From Nitzschia sp. DOCU1 (taxonomy: Eukaryota > Bacillariophyta > Bacillariophyceae > Bacillariales > Bacillariaceae), in contig OX595988.1 of the NCBI GenBank assembly GCA_951394045.1, forward strand, positions 744,001 to 808,000: a stretch of DNA of 64,000 nucleotides, in the 5' to 3' direction. Positions 50,063-59,695 of the stretch are shown piece after piece. Numbering within the stretch: position 1 is the first letter of the stretch; each line of letters opens with the position of its first letter. The position numbers were made by a program, and so were the translations under genes. Under the pieces are notes generated by a model, which had not been told where the DNA came from, ran no database searches, and saw only the letters and a list, made by a program, of their open reading frames with translations.

Positions 50063-52795
50063 TTAAAAGCCGGTTGGGTAACCACCATTCCCTATGTTAC
50101 CCATGTGAGGCGCTTGATGAAAGTAGCCCGCATCTCCGAGATCAAAGTACGGTGGGCGCTGGTCAAACTGGTGGTGAGCATTCAGGTTGAGGGCGTGCGG
50201 GTTCACGTTGTAGGCTTGGTGATGATGGTGGTGCTGGAGCTGCATGTGGTGCTGTCCTGGGGGAGACATTTGCCCATACGGTTGAGCAACCGGAGAATTG
50301 TGATGCGGGTGGCGATGTTGGCCCTTGTTCTGACTGTAGATCTCGTCTCGCGTACCAACACCATTAAGGTTGAAATTTGGAAAGCGCCGACAAATCTTGG
50401 CCATGATTCGCCTTCCACCAGCCGTGTTGCGAACACCGCCGTTGCGGTGTCCGTTCGGGGTACCAGGCGCGGCGGCAGTGAGATGGGGTCTCATAGCCTC
50501 GACCAAGCGGACGGCTTGGGCGTGAGTGGCGACAGATAATGCTCTTTGCACGACGTAGTTGCCGAATGGATCCATCATGAGTTCTCTGATACGCTCTGGA
50601 TCGCTGAGTTCGTTCAAGTAATGCTCCTTGACACGATCAGTGCACCGTTCTAGGCACTTCTCCATCACGTTTGAGCTGAACTTCTGGATGGCCAAAAGGT
50701 TGACCTTTCCGACAACGCTCTCGCAAACGGCGTGAACATCTTCGTCAGAGCAAACATCTAATACGTACTGAACAACATAGTTGCCGTACGCGTCCTGCAT
50801 TAGTTCCAACGACTTCTCCACGATCCGACGGACAAGGTGAGATCGTGCTGGACAGGGCGGAGAATCCAGACAACGTTGAATGACGCAGCAGCCATGGCGG
50901 TGGCGTGCTACATCGCCGACGCTCTCGGCGACGGCGTCAAACACAAATTTGGCATGCTTGTGGCCAAGCTTGAGCAAGATTCGTTGAATGACATGGTTAC
51001 CGTGGCTGTCAATGCACAATCGGGCAGCGGCCGGAGCCAAGGAACGGGTAAGAATGTCCGCAGCGGTTTCCCCGTCTTTATTTTCTTTTGGCTCCCCCTT
51101 TTCCTCGTCAATTGCACAAAGTTCAACAATCTTCTGGACGCTCCTTGTGCCATGAAGATTCAAACTAGCGTTGACGAGGCGGCTTCCGACGCTCTTCACA
51201 AGCATGATGCGTTCCTCCGGCGTGATCTTTTCCAGTATCTTTTGGAAAAGATAATTTCCGAATGGATCCACCATTGCCTCGCCCCAGAAGGGCAGGCCTT
51301 CATTGAGGATCAAGGTGGCAGCCGGAGCCCCTTCTTCGTCCAGTGCCTGCTGTACAAGGCGGCACCCCACCTGATCTCGAGAAAGGCGTCGAACTTGCCC
51401 TAGCAAGGCATCCAACGGAGGGCGTTGCGGGGTGTTATATAGTGCCGCTAGAGGATCCGGCTGTCCACCAGGCGGCGCATTGTACGGGCTGCCACTGGGA
51501 GGCATGCTGGAGTTATAATCATCTCCTCCACGCATTCCCGATCCGGGCGCCTCAGCGTATTGACTGCTCTCCGGGGTGTTTGGTGGATAACCGGAGCCCC
51601 GAGTCTGACTTTGAGCATTAGCGCCTACCAAGTTGTTTACAAGATCATTGGTTTGCGGCGACTGCTGCTGCATTTGCATGTTCGGGAGGACCATCATTTG
51701 CTGCTGGGGATCCACTCCTGGCATGCCCTGCATTGCGGGCATGCCACCCGGCTGCCCGGGTAGGACATAAGCAAACGGTTTACCAGGTAGCTGCACCATC
51801 TGGACAGGCTGGAGAACCTGCCCGCGGCCGTCTGGGGTCGGTACAGCCATGTATAGAATTTGCTGTTGTTGTGCCTGTTGCTGCGCTGGGTTTCCCATGA
51901 CCTGCTTTTGCGGCGAGCCATGCATATTTCCACCGTCATATGGGCTACCGAATCCACCATAGTTCTGCCCTCCCATAGCGTTGTTCACATTGTAGCCAGA
52001 AGACATACCTGCGGAGGAATTCATCATGCCCATGTGCGCCTGATTCATAGCGCCTGGAAAAGGAGCCATCCCATAACCAGCACCATGCCTTTCTTCCTCT
52101 GCAAACGAGTGGTTGCGTTTGTTTGGTGTATCAATCGGGGTATTGTGATAAGCCTGGATACCACGTCCTCCCTCCACGCTAATGTAAGGAGATCCAGATC
52201 GACTCGAGGTGCTGGTTCCCGTGAGGTTGGAGGGAGACTCCGTCTTTCGTCGAGTTTCCTGATGGGGGCGAATCTCACCATATCCCGGAGACGCATTTAT
52301 CGCCCCATGAGCTTGACCGATCGGTTGCTGTTGCCTGAAAGGATCAGAGGGTCGTTCGTGGTCCGGCGGCATGTCCAGCCCAGGAAGATTATTTGCGCCT
52401 AGTGTAAAGACATCATTACCAAGCATCTGGGATGGACTCTGCGACAGGAAAAGGTCGATCCCCTGATTTCGCATCGCAGCTGGCGTTGAAGGATCAATAG
52501 CGGGCTTCGGTGCTTCCTCTCCGCTACCGCCACTGTTTCCATTGAAAGTTTGTGCAGTTGCATCTGCGTTAAATCCCCAGCCTGCATTGTTGTTGCTTGG
52601 CGTAGATAAATGAAATGGAGTACCAGAGTCATGCTCACTATGAAAGGAGAAGCCATTGCCGTGGTGAACCGGATTCGCACCTAAGCTCACACCCGCCAGC
52701 GCTTCCCCGAGTGAAACAATCATCCCCGAAGAGGAAGGGTGTTCAGGGGTTGCTGCACCCGCCTCTGCCCCCGAAGGAGATGGTTCAGGACTCAT
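50063..52795 (-). CDS. PUM: Pumilio (PUF) RNA-binding protein
   Basis: Binds 3' UTR sequences and represses or destabilises mRNAs. 910 residues, intronless, ATG 52795. Residues 1-455 are disordered and Gln/Gly/Met/Pro-rich. The PUF domain (about 465-780) has eight repeats whose base-reading triplets can be seen: R1 GCRLVQ, R2 GNYLFQ, R3 GTRSVQ, R4 GNHVIQ, R5 GCCVIQ, R6 GNYVVQ, R7 SSNVMEK, R8 GNYVVQ. By the PUF code this predicts a UGUA-N-AUA type site, with R7 (S-N-x-x-E) reading G. R3 (Thr-Arg) and R5 (Cys-Cys) depart from the usual Cys-Arg pair. The C-terminus is His/Gln-rich. The bulky N-terminal half probably recruits partners or drives condensates. Confidence 0.95.
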   Translation of the reverse strand: MSPEPSPSGAEAGAATPEHPSSSGMIVSLGEALAGVSLGANPVHHGNGFSFHSEHDSGTPFHLSTPSNNNAGWGFNADATAQTFNGNSGGSGEEAPKPAIDPSTPAAMRNQGIDLFLSQSPSQMLGNDVFTLGANNLPGLDMPPDHERPSDPFRQQQPIGQAHGAINASPGYGEIRPHQETRRKTESPSNLTGTSTSSRSGSPYISVEGGRGIQAYHNTPIDTPNKRNHSFAEEERHGAGYGMAPFPGAMNQAHMGMMNSSAGMSSGYNVNNAMGGQNYGGFGSPYDGGNMHGSPQKQVMGNPAQQQAQQQQILYMAVPTPDGRGQVLQPVQMVQLPGKPFAYVLPGQPGGMPAMQGMPGVDPQQQMMVLPNMQMQQQSPQTNDLVNNLVGANAQSQTRGSGYPPNTPESSQYAEAPGSGMRGGDDYNSSMPPSGSPYNAPPGGQPDPLAALYNTPQRPPLDALLGQVRRLSRDQVGCRLVQQALDEEGAPAATLILNEGLPFWGEAMVDPFGNYLFQKILEKITPEERIMLVKSVGSRLVNASLNLHGTRSVQKIVELCAIDEEKGEPKENKDGETAADILTRSLAPAAARLCIDSHGNHVIQRILLKLGHKHAKFVFDAVAESVGDVARHRHGCCVIQRCLDSPPCPARSHLVRRIVEKSLELMQDAYGNYVVQYVLDVCSDEDVHAVCESVVGKVNLLAIQKFSSNVMEKCLERCTDRVKEHYLNELSDPERIRELMMDPFGNYVVQRALSVATHAQAVRLVEAMRPHLTAAAPGTPNGHRNGGVRNTAGGRRIMAKICRRFPNFNLNGVGTRDEIYSQNKGQHRHPHHNSPVAQPYGQMSPPGQHHMQLQHHHHHQAYNVNPHALNLNAHHQFDQRPPYFDLGDAGYFHQAPHMGNIGNGGYPTGF

Positions 52796-53914
52796 CTACT
52801 TGATAGATTGAGATGTCAATCAAACGCTCCCTTCTTTATTGGATTACTTTAAAAGCATTAGATTGGTAGACGCAGCTAAAGACTTCCACTAGTAGACACA
52901 CTGATGTAATTCCAGAATGGGAAATGGGCCTCTGGATGACGGAGAAAACAAGCACAAGCATCATATGGGATACATCGGTTTTCGTCGCCCTTCTCGCTCG
53001 TGGATGGCGGGCGTCGGAAGTGAGATGACGATGATTGGACAATCGCAATGACGGTGGCAGGATCACCTCATTTACCGCTGACAGAGCTCGAGAAATCTCT
53101 TTTTCTCTGGCTATTCCTATGTATGATGATCGACGTGTTCTCGTAACAGAGCTCGAGGCGTTGCCCACCACACACCAGCAGCCCGTGAAGTCCATGCAAA
53201 ACGATGTTGAGGCAATCAATCCAAAGGGTCGGAGTCGGTGGCGTCTGCCCTCCTATCCCGATGCAATTGAGCTTGGTGGGAGAAGAGATGTGCACCTCGA
53301 TGATAATGCAAGCACCTCTTCTTCTCCGCTAGCCCGATGTATTTCAGATCTATATCTTCTTGTTCTTGTCCCGCTCTCCGCTTATAGTAGCAAGAGATAG
53401 TCTCCTTTCATCGGCGAGGGTAACTTGAGTAACGATGGACTACTAGTACCAGGTACTACCGGTAGCAAGAAAACGAACGCAGAATGCGAAGCAGCCTATG
53501 AAGTTGAGGACACGTCTGTTCTGTAGAGCGCGCGTGCAGGAACTCAAAAGTCGACTTAAGTCGAAATTGCCTGGCCGCCACCACCACCACCACGCACCAC
53601 CGAACATGATACACATGGAAATTGCACGCCGGCATCGCCTCTCTGTGACAATGCGAGCCAGTCGACCGACCGTTGCTGCCCGTTGGCCTTTCGCGAGAAA
53701 ACGCGTGTTCACACAACATCATACGCAAACCCAAAGCGGTGTTGCCGATTTTGTGATCCCTCCTTCATCGGCAAAGCGAAAGGAACAGTAAAGGAAGATC
53801 AGAGCACCTCCAGCATCATCAGCTATCTCCTTTAATCGGTCCTATCAACCTACCAGTCTTGTTGCATCGTTTGGTTGATTCCTCTTCGAAAGGAACAAAT
53901 ATCGTAGCAACAAA
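52796..53914. promoter_or_regulatory. Large head-to-head region, Pumilio and coiled-coil gene
   Basis: 1.1 kb. It contains TACCGGTA at 53457-53464 and a CAC microsatellite near 53579-53594. A 97-codon ATG frame at 53498-53791 is basic and low in complexity and was not accepted. Confidence 0.4.
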
Positions 53915-56120
53915 ATGGTACGATTAAAGAGTTTGATGTGTGACACGTTTCTCTTTCCCTACTTGCATTTGCATCAAAAATACCTCTCTTCTCTACTGGC
54001 GATTGTATGTTATGTTTTGCTGACTTCTTTTGCTGTTGTTGCTGGTCTCTGATCCTTCCGCACCATTCAAATCAGACTTCGCTCTTGTCCACTGGAAAGA
54101 AGAAAGCAAAGGCGAGTAGGGTATTTGGTGGTGAGGTTTTCGATGACGCAGAAACAAGCCTTTGGTATTCTCCTTCCCCCAATCGATCATCAAAGATATC
54201 GAATGGATCCGTTGAAGTGGAAGGTCAAGAGAATCCGACCCCAGTCGTTCTCTTTGGTGGAACTCAGGTGGTAGAGGCAAAGCAAGCGACCACTGTCGAA
54301 TGCGAAAAAGAAAATTGTGGGAGCAATGTTCAGGCAAATGATAGCAAGGACTTGGGGGCAAAGTCGGCTTTCCAGTCGATTCGGAATGCGGAATTATCTC
54401 GCCTTCGGGCTGCCAAGTCTCCTCTCCGTCGTGATCTTGCTGAGAAGACGCAAGCAGCTATCAATAATGCAACTTCCAGCGTCAACAATACTGTGAAAGC
54501 ACCAGCCAGTACCAACGACTTGCTCAACGCTAGTAGAAAGGCAAAGAAGGCAGCATTGAAAGACCGAAGCAAGCAGGCCAAGGCGGTACGATTTCAATGG
54601 GATGAAGACAGGGCCGACGCAAAGGCATTCTACAACAAAGTGGAGGAAAATAGGCGTCAGCTTCTTGCCGTGCAGCGACAAATTGCTTCAGCTCATTTCC
54701 AGGACAAGGCCCGTAAGCAAGAGGCGGATCGGTTGCAACGCATTGCAGACTTGGACAAGGAGTTGGAGTTCAATTCTGAAGTCTTCCGTGACCATCAGCA
54801 AAAGCTGAAGGAAGAACGCGACCGAAACCGGAAAAAGTCAATTGACGCACGGATCAAACTTCGATTGAACAAATGCGTTGGCGAGGAGAAGTTGGATTCA
54901 ATAAGACGCCAGGAAGAGGCTGCCATCTTTGACGTCCGATCTGATCTCCATAGGGCACGACAGGAGGCCAAGAAGGCCGACGCCGACGCGAGACGGAAAA
55001 GTTTTCAGTTCCGTGCTGGAGACGCCAAGCGCATTCGTGATATTCGATCCAAGTGGCAACAGGAAGAGCTGACTCAAAAGCAGCAAAGTTTCGAATTGAC
55101 TCGAGCTGCAGCCCGTGATGTTGATAGCTACAAAAAACAGCTTGAACAGGAACGTCGCGAAAGCCTTCAGAACAGAAGAAAAGACGCCCAACGACGTCGT
55201 ATTCAAGAGCGTGATGATACTACTGCCGCCATGAACAAAGAACACGAAAGCTACGAGCTGAAGTGGGCTGGGGAGCGTGACGCTGACGCATATCATAAGA
55301 AGATGCAAGAGGAGCGTCGCAAGAGTTTGGCCAGTCGCAACAAGGAAAGCTTCCGGCATGCTCAAGTGATGAAAGAGTTGCGCGCTCTTAACATTGAAAA
55401 GGAGGCTGAGTCGTTCATGCTTAAGTTTGCGGCGGACAATGACGTTAAGGCCTATCTAAAGAAACTAGCCGATGAGCGCCGAGAGTCCTTGAAGATGAGG
55501 GGACAAGAGGCTAAAAGACAAAGACAGTATGAAGACGAACAGCATCGGGAGGCAGTGGAAAGCGCTTTGAAGGAGGGCATTCTTCAATCCGAATGTAAGT
55601 TGATCATGCATCGCAGTTGAAATTAAGTTTATGGTTTGATTGCTCATACCATCGTTTGCTACACTCCTTGCCAGGCCAAAACGACATTGAGAAGTACAAG
55701 CGGGAAATGGCTGAGAAGGCACGCAAATCATTGGAGTTTCGTGGCAAAGAGTCACGGGTTCGACGGCTTGAGGAAGAAAATCAGGCTCGAAAGCAGCAGG
55801 CGCAGGATCATCAAAGTTTCGAACTGGATTCGCTTGCTCGCATGGATGTGGAGGAATATATTAAAGATTGCAAGAAGCGTCGACGAAAGTCTCTCGCTTT
55901 CCGAGCCAAGGAAAGGCGCCGACATGCCGAGTGGAAACGACGGCAAGAGGAGAAGGAGATTCAGGCTCAACGCGAAACGGGGCACCTTCAATCACTTGAT
56001 TATCAATACATGGCACTCGCCCAGCAACAAGAACGTGCGCGCATTGCAATGGATGCTCTGCGCAGCGCCGGTTGCAAGATCAAAGGCAATCCGTTTGGGG
56101 ACTTGCTCGGAAACCTTTGA
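53915..56120 (+). CDS. Coiled-coil protein with about 54-residue tandem repeats
   Basis: No family is recognised. Proposed exons are 53915-53917 (ATG only), 54076-55594 and 55675-56120, giving 655 residues. The first junction is ATG/gtacga with acceptor aaatcag/ACT; the alternative is an unspliced start at ATG 54007, whose extra N-terminus is Cys-rich and non-helical. From about residue 195 to the end the protein is one long Arg/Lys/Glu/Gln helix. Near 335 a repeat begins: S-(F/Y)-E-L-x4-(E/A)-R-D-V-x-x-Y-x-K-x-L-x-x-E-R-R-x-S-L-x-x-R, four to five copies of about 54 residues. Each carries an RRxSL basophilic kinase-type site. A cytoskeletal or flagellum/centriole-like rod is possible but unproven. 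Confidence 0.75.
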
Positions 56121-56830
56121 ATCAATTATCAGAAGTAGGTTATCAAGCCAACATGTCACGTCGCAATAGTATTCGACAATCTCGTTTTGCAGGTAAACGC
56201 AAGCGAGGCTTGTTGAATGTAAATTAGATTGAACTTTCAGCTCGAGACCTTACTACTCTAGAAACAATCTACTCTAGCAGACTACTCTGCCTTTTTCCCT
56301 TCTTTGCATGGCGACATGATAGTAAACACAATAGTTCCGGTGTGCACCCACCATTATACTGGCGCAGCCTGGGCAGCAGAGAGCAACAAGTCGGTAGTAG
56401 TCACCCATGTTTTCTGTAGATAATGTCTGCAGTTGTTGTACTTTCTTCTTCTTAGAGAGTCTACTGTGTAGTTGGGATTTAGCATAACGAGAAATGATTA
56501 CAGTAGCTAGCTACCGGTAGAAGCAGCCACGGTCATGGTTGTCGCTCGTGGGTGGCTATTAGGGGTATCGCAAGTAGCTCGCCTACGAAGAAAAATTAGT
56601 GCCATTCGGCGCTTGTCAAAAATGGCGCGTAGAAAAGTTTAGCCATAAAAAAGGTCTAAGTCTTTGATTCGAATGTTGATTTTTGTGGTGGCAGACGAGA
56701 GGTACGCTGATTTGATCCCACACAACCACAACTTTCTCTTGACTTTGGTGATTGCCCCCTCCATATTCCTTCCAATAACAACCACAACCATTGTTGCCAT
56801 CACTCGATATTGCATCATCGATCATCCATC
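56121..56830. promoter_or_regulatory. Intergenic, promoter of PSF3
   Basis: 710 bp between two plus-strand genes. It has TACCGGTA at 56512-56519 and a CA-rich leader just before the ATG (CCATATTCC...ATCATCATCGATC). No ORF was accepted. Confidence 0.4.
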
Positions 56831-57692
56831 ATGACATCTAGCAGTATTCCTTACTACGATATTGACGCCATTTTGGCAGAAGAAGAGTTGGTGCCGTGCA
56901 CGACGCTCTTTGACTTTTCGCACTTGAGTCACTTGGACCCGGATGCTCGTCATGGGGAATCCTTCCTGCCCGAATCTAGCAATATTAAAATGCCACTGTG
57001 GGCTGTGGAAAAGTGGGCCACCTTGGGCTTTGTGCGGCTGGCGTTTCCCCGACATTATTCACGCAAAGCACGAGAACGATTGGAGGCGGATCCGGGGGAT
57101 GCCGATCTAAGGTACGAATGACAGAGTTCGACGACGACAAGTAGAGACTGATGAACAAACATGTTCCCTCATAATGTTGCATTTTATTTTCAGAAAACGC
57201 AATGAACGATTCTTTTTGGCGGGCCGAATGCTGGTGGACCTGGTGGAAAGAAGTTCCCTCAAGGTTGCCAAAGTGATTGCCAAGACTCGCAGTTCCCGTC
57301 GGACCGCCCACACCAAAGCTCTGGAGCAAGTATCCGCCGAAGCGCAAGCATTGAGAAGGACCCTCCTTACCACCTTTGCGGGAGAGCGGTTGCGCCGTAC
57401 GTTTGACTGGGCTTTGAGTAGTGGGGGTGATGACGACGTGAGCCATTACTTGAGTAAACTAACGGAAATGGAGCAACGTTTGTTTTATCGGGGATCCTTT
57501 GCCGTGGCTGCGCACGAGGAGTGGATGATGTTTGGTAACCGTCAACGATTCGGCAGTAACAAAATGAAAGCCATGGCGACTCCTACCGGAGCTTCCAATG
57601 CAAGTACTAGTCGGGCGGTGACTCCTGGAGATGAGCTGCATGAGGATACTGGTGATGAACATCGTGACAAGAGGAGACGACTGGATCAGTAG
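56831..57692 (+). CDS. PSF3: GINS complex subunit PSF3
   Basis: GINS (Sld5-Psf1-Psf2-Psf3) joins Cdc45 and Mcm2-7 to form the replicative CMG helicase. Exons 56831-57111 and 57194-57692 (phase 2, DLR/KRNERFF) give 259 residues. The Psf3 N-terminal motif YYDIDAILAEEELVPC (8-23) is clear, followed by HLDPDA, MPLWAVEKWATLGFVRLAFP (the A/B-domain junction) and the helical A domain beginning FFLAGRMLVDL. The C-terminal 50 residues are Ser/Thr/Asp-rich, ending KRRRLDQ, which may serve as a nuclear signal. ATG 56831 is used, because the frame to 56810 starts at TTG. Slightly longer than the human subunit (216) because of that tail. Confidence 0.9.
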
Positions 57693-58307
57693 ATATTTTG
57701 TGAACAAGAGGTGGCGTTACTACTCTAGCAGGGGAATGATATATCTATCGACTCGCCGCCAACTGTACGAATTGCTAGGTAGGATGCTGGTGGACTAGGC
57801 TCTTTCGATTGAATTTTCCATCACCAGTCGAACGGGCGAAAAGCTACTCTTCTTGAAACCTAAGACTTTTTTGCCTATCCTGGATTGCGTTACTTCATAG
57901 TTTTCGAAACACCCCCCCCCCCCCCCCATCTGTCCTGTTGCAACTAAATACGAAGCCGGGGGAAGGGTTGATGTTATTTACAATCGCGACAAACATAGTC
58001 AGGGTCTGTCCCGAAATGTCTCTGCTCTAGAAGTCCCTTTTCTAATATCAAACGCGAGTTTCGCATAATTTCTACCGGTACGAGGCAGAGTCTGCCGTTG
58101 ATAGTGAGTCTAAAGAAGTATAATCTACACGACTTCCATATTGTACATTGTTGATGACGGCCTCAGGCAAAATATCTCCTTTCCACTTGGACCACCACCA
58201 CCAGAGTGATATAGCAGTTTGTTTCTGGCACGACCGAGCGTATCCTCACATACCATAATTGCCGCCCTGTCCACATCAGCTACTCTAATAGAATGCCCCA
58301 AGCATAT
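57693..58307. other. Tail-to-tail spacer with poly-C tract
   Basis: 615 bp. A 16-base run of C lies at 57912-57927 and TACCGGTA at 58073-58080. Homopolymers of this length are prone to sequencing error and slippage. No gene was seen. Confidence 0.6.
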
Positions 58308-59135
58308 CTAAGCTCCCGGATTGGCAGGATGTTCCACCCACTTGTTTTCTTCCCGGACCTGTGCTTCTTCCTCGGGCGTAAAATCGCTACTAATATTGAA
58401 AATCGCCCTGAGCTCAGCAGCTGGCTTTCCCTGTAATAAAAGAAGCAAGCAAAAAACTCAGTTGTTAAACTTCCGTGTCATCCAAACCCGCGAGCGGCTT
58501 TCCAACAACAGTAATTCCAATAATCTTTACCTTGATAAGAACAGACACTGCCAAACAAGTCAAATCCAACAGCGGCTTGATATCCATAAAGTTAGCAGCC
58601 GTCACTAACTCAAATAGTAGATTTTGCTCCACCTTGACAAAGTCGGCATACCACGGCTGCACCAAATCTTCAATTTTGGAGGATTTCAGGGGCGTTTGAA
58701 TCGGAGTCATGGGCTCTTCCTTGTAGCGAGTACAGTATTCAATGACTTTTGTCAATACGGCATCCTTGACGTTCGGCAGAGGAATCTCCCGAACTTCATC
58801 GTCGTCATCATCATCATCGATAGTAGTGGCGACCAAGGTCGACATTTTGGCAACCGCCACGGGGACTTCATAAACGTCTCCCTCTTTGCTCACCTGCAGA
58901 CGACAAAGAAAAAGAAACGATAAGAAACAATTCATCAACACTACATCTTGCGCCACACAGAGACACCGGTGCATAACATTGATTTTACAAAAGAACCACA
59001 ATGGCATCAACAATACTGTACACAGTGCTGCCAGTGGTGTCGCTGAGCAACCATGACTCGCAGCGAATCCGGATGCATGTCAACATTAACTTCCTGCAAA
59101 CGTACCAGCTTTACGATTCCACTTTCGTCATCCAT
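58308..59135 (-). CDS. SKP1: SKP1, SCF ubiquitin ligase adaptor
   Basis: Bridges cullin-1 to F-box proteins. Exons 59135-59106 (10 codons), 58893-58531 and 58430-58308, phase 0 throughout, give 171 residues, the usual length. Order: MDDESGIVKL, then VSKEGDVYEVPVAVAKMS (the POZ strand and helix), an Asp-rich loop (seven Asp), IPLPNVKDAVLTKVIEYC, and the C-terminal F-box-binding helices ANFMDIKPLLDLTC and FNISSDFTPEEEAQVREENKW. The C-terminus ends NPGA where animal SKP1 ends in Trp-Cys-(Glu). The N-terminal exon was located by its donor ctg/gtacgt, without which the frame has no suitable ATG. Confidence 0.93.
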
Positions 59136-59695
59136 GGTTATTACTACAGATTGTCTCTTTTCAACTGTTAACTTGCGGGACGAATAGTGGATATCACAAT
59201 GGACCTTTCGATTGTTGTAGTTGTATGGTAGTGCCACCCATTATCTTGGGTAGCAGCATGGAGACGAAAACGAGGAGTGGCGGCAAGAATTCGTTGTCGT
59301 TGCGTGCGTCGTGGGGACGACGCTCTCCTCCCCGAAATTTGCTGACTATGTATTGCGGCGCCATCTTTTTTGTCGAGTTTACGTCGAATTGACTACTGTG
59401 TACGCTAGTGGGCATAGCATAGCGCCCACCTATTTTATGGAGAATGCCGAACGAACGCACGAGGTCGTTCTTCGGGGGACTTCGAGTGCGGACTGACAAA
59501 GTCTCTCTTCCTAGCTGCCTCGTCATCGACATCTCAGGATCCCCCCAAAAAGATCGGCAAAAAGCGGGTTGCCGCCTACCGGTAGACTGCCACATTACTA
59601 CCTGTACGGATCGCAGCAGTCGGCGCCAAAGCACTTCTTTCTATTCACTTTGCAATCAGTAGCAGGCATTGTTTTCTATTTCATTTTCATTCACA
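59136..59695. promoter_or_regulatory. Head-to-head region, SKP1 and acyl-CoA synthetase
   Basis: 560 bp with TACCGGTA at 59577-59584 and a T-rich leader just before the ATG at 59696. A frame reaching to 59634 on the minus strand is a shadow. Confidence 0.4.

Noticed and set aside
53498..53791. 97-codon ATG frame in the Pumilio upstream region
   Set aside because: Basic low-complexity translation of a CAC microsatellite region with no family resemblance and no splice context.
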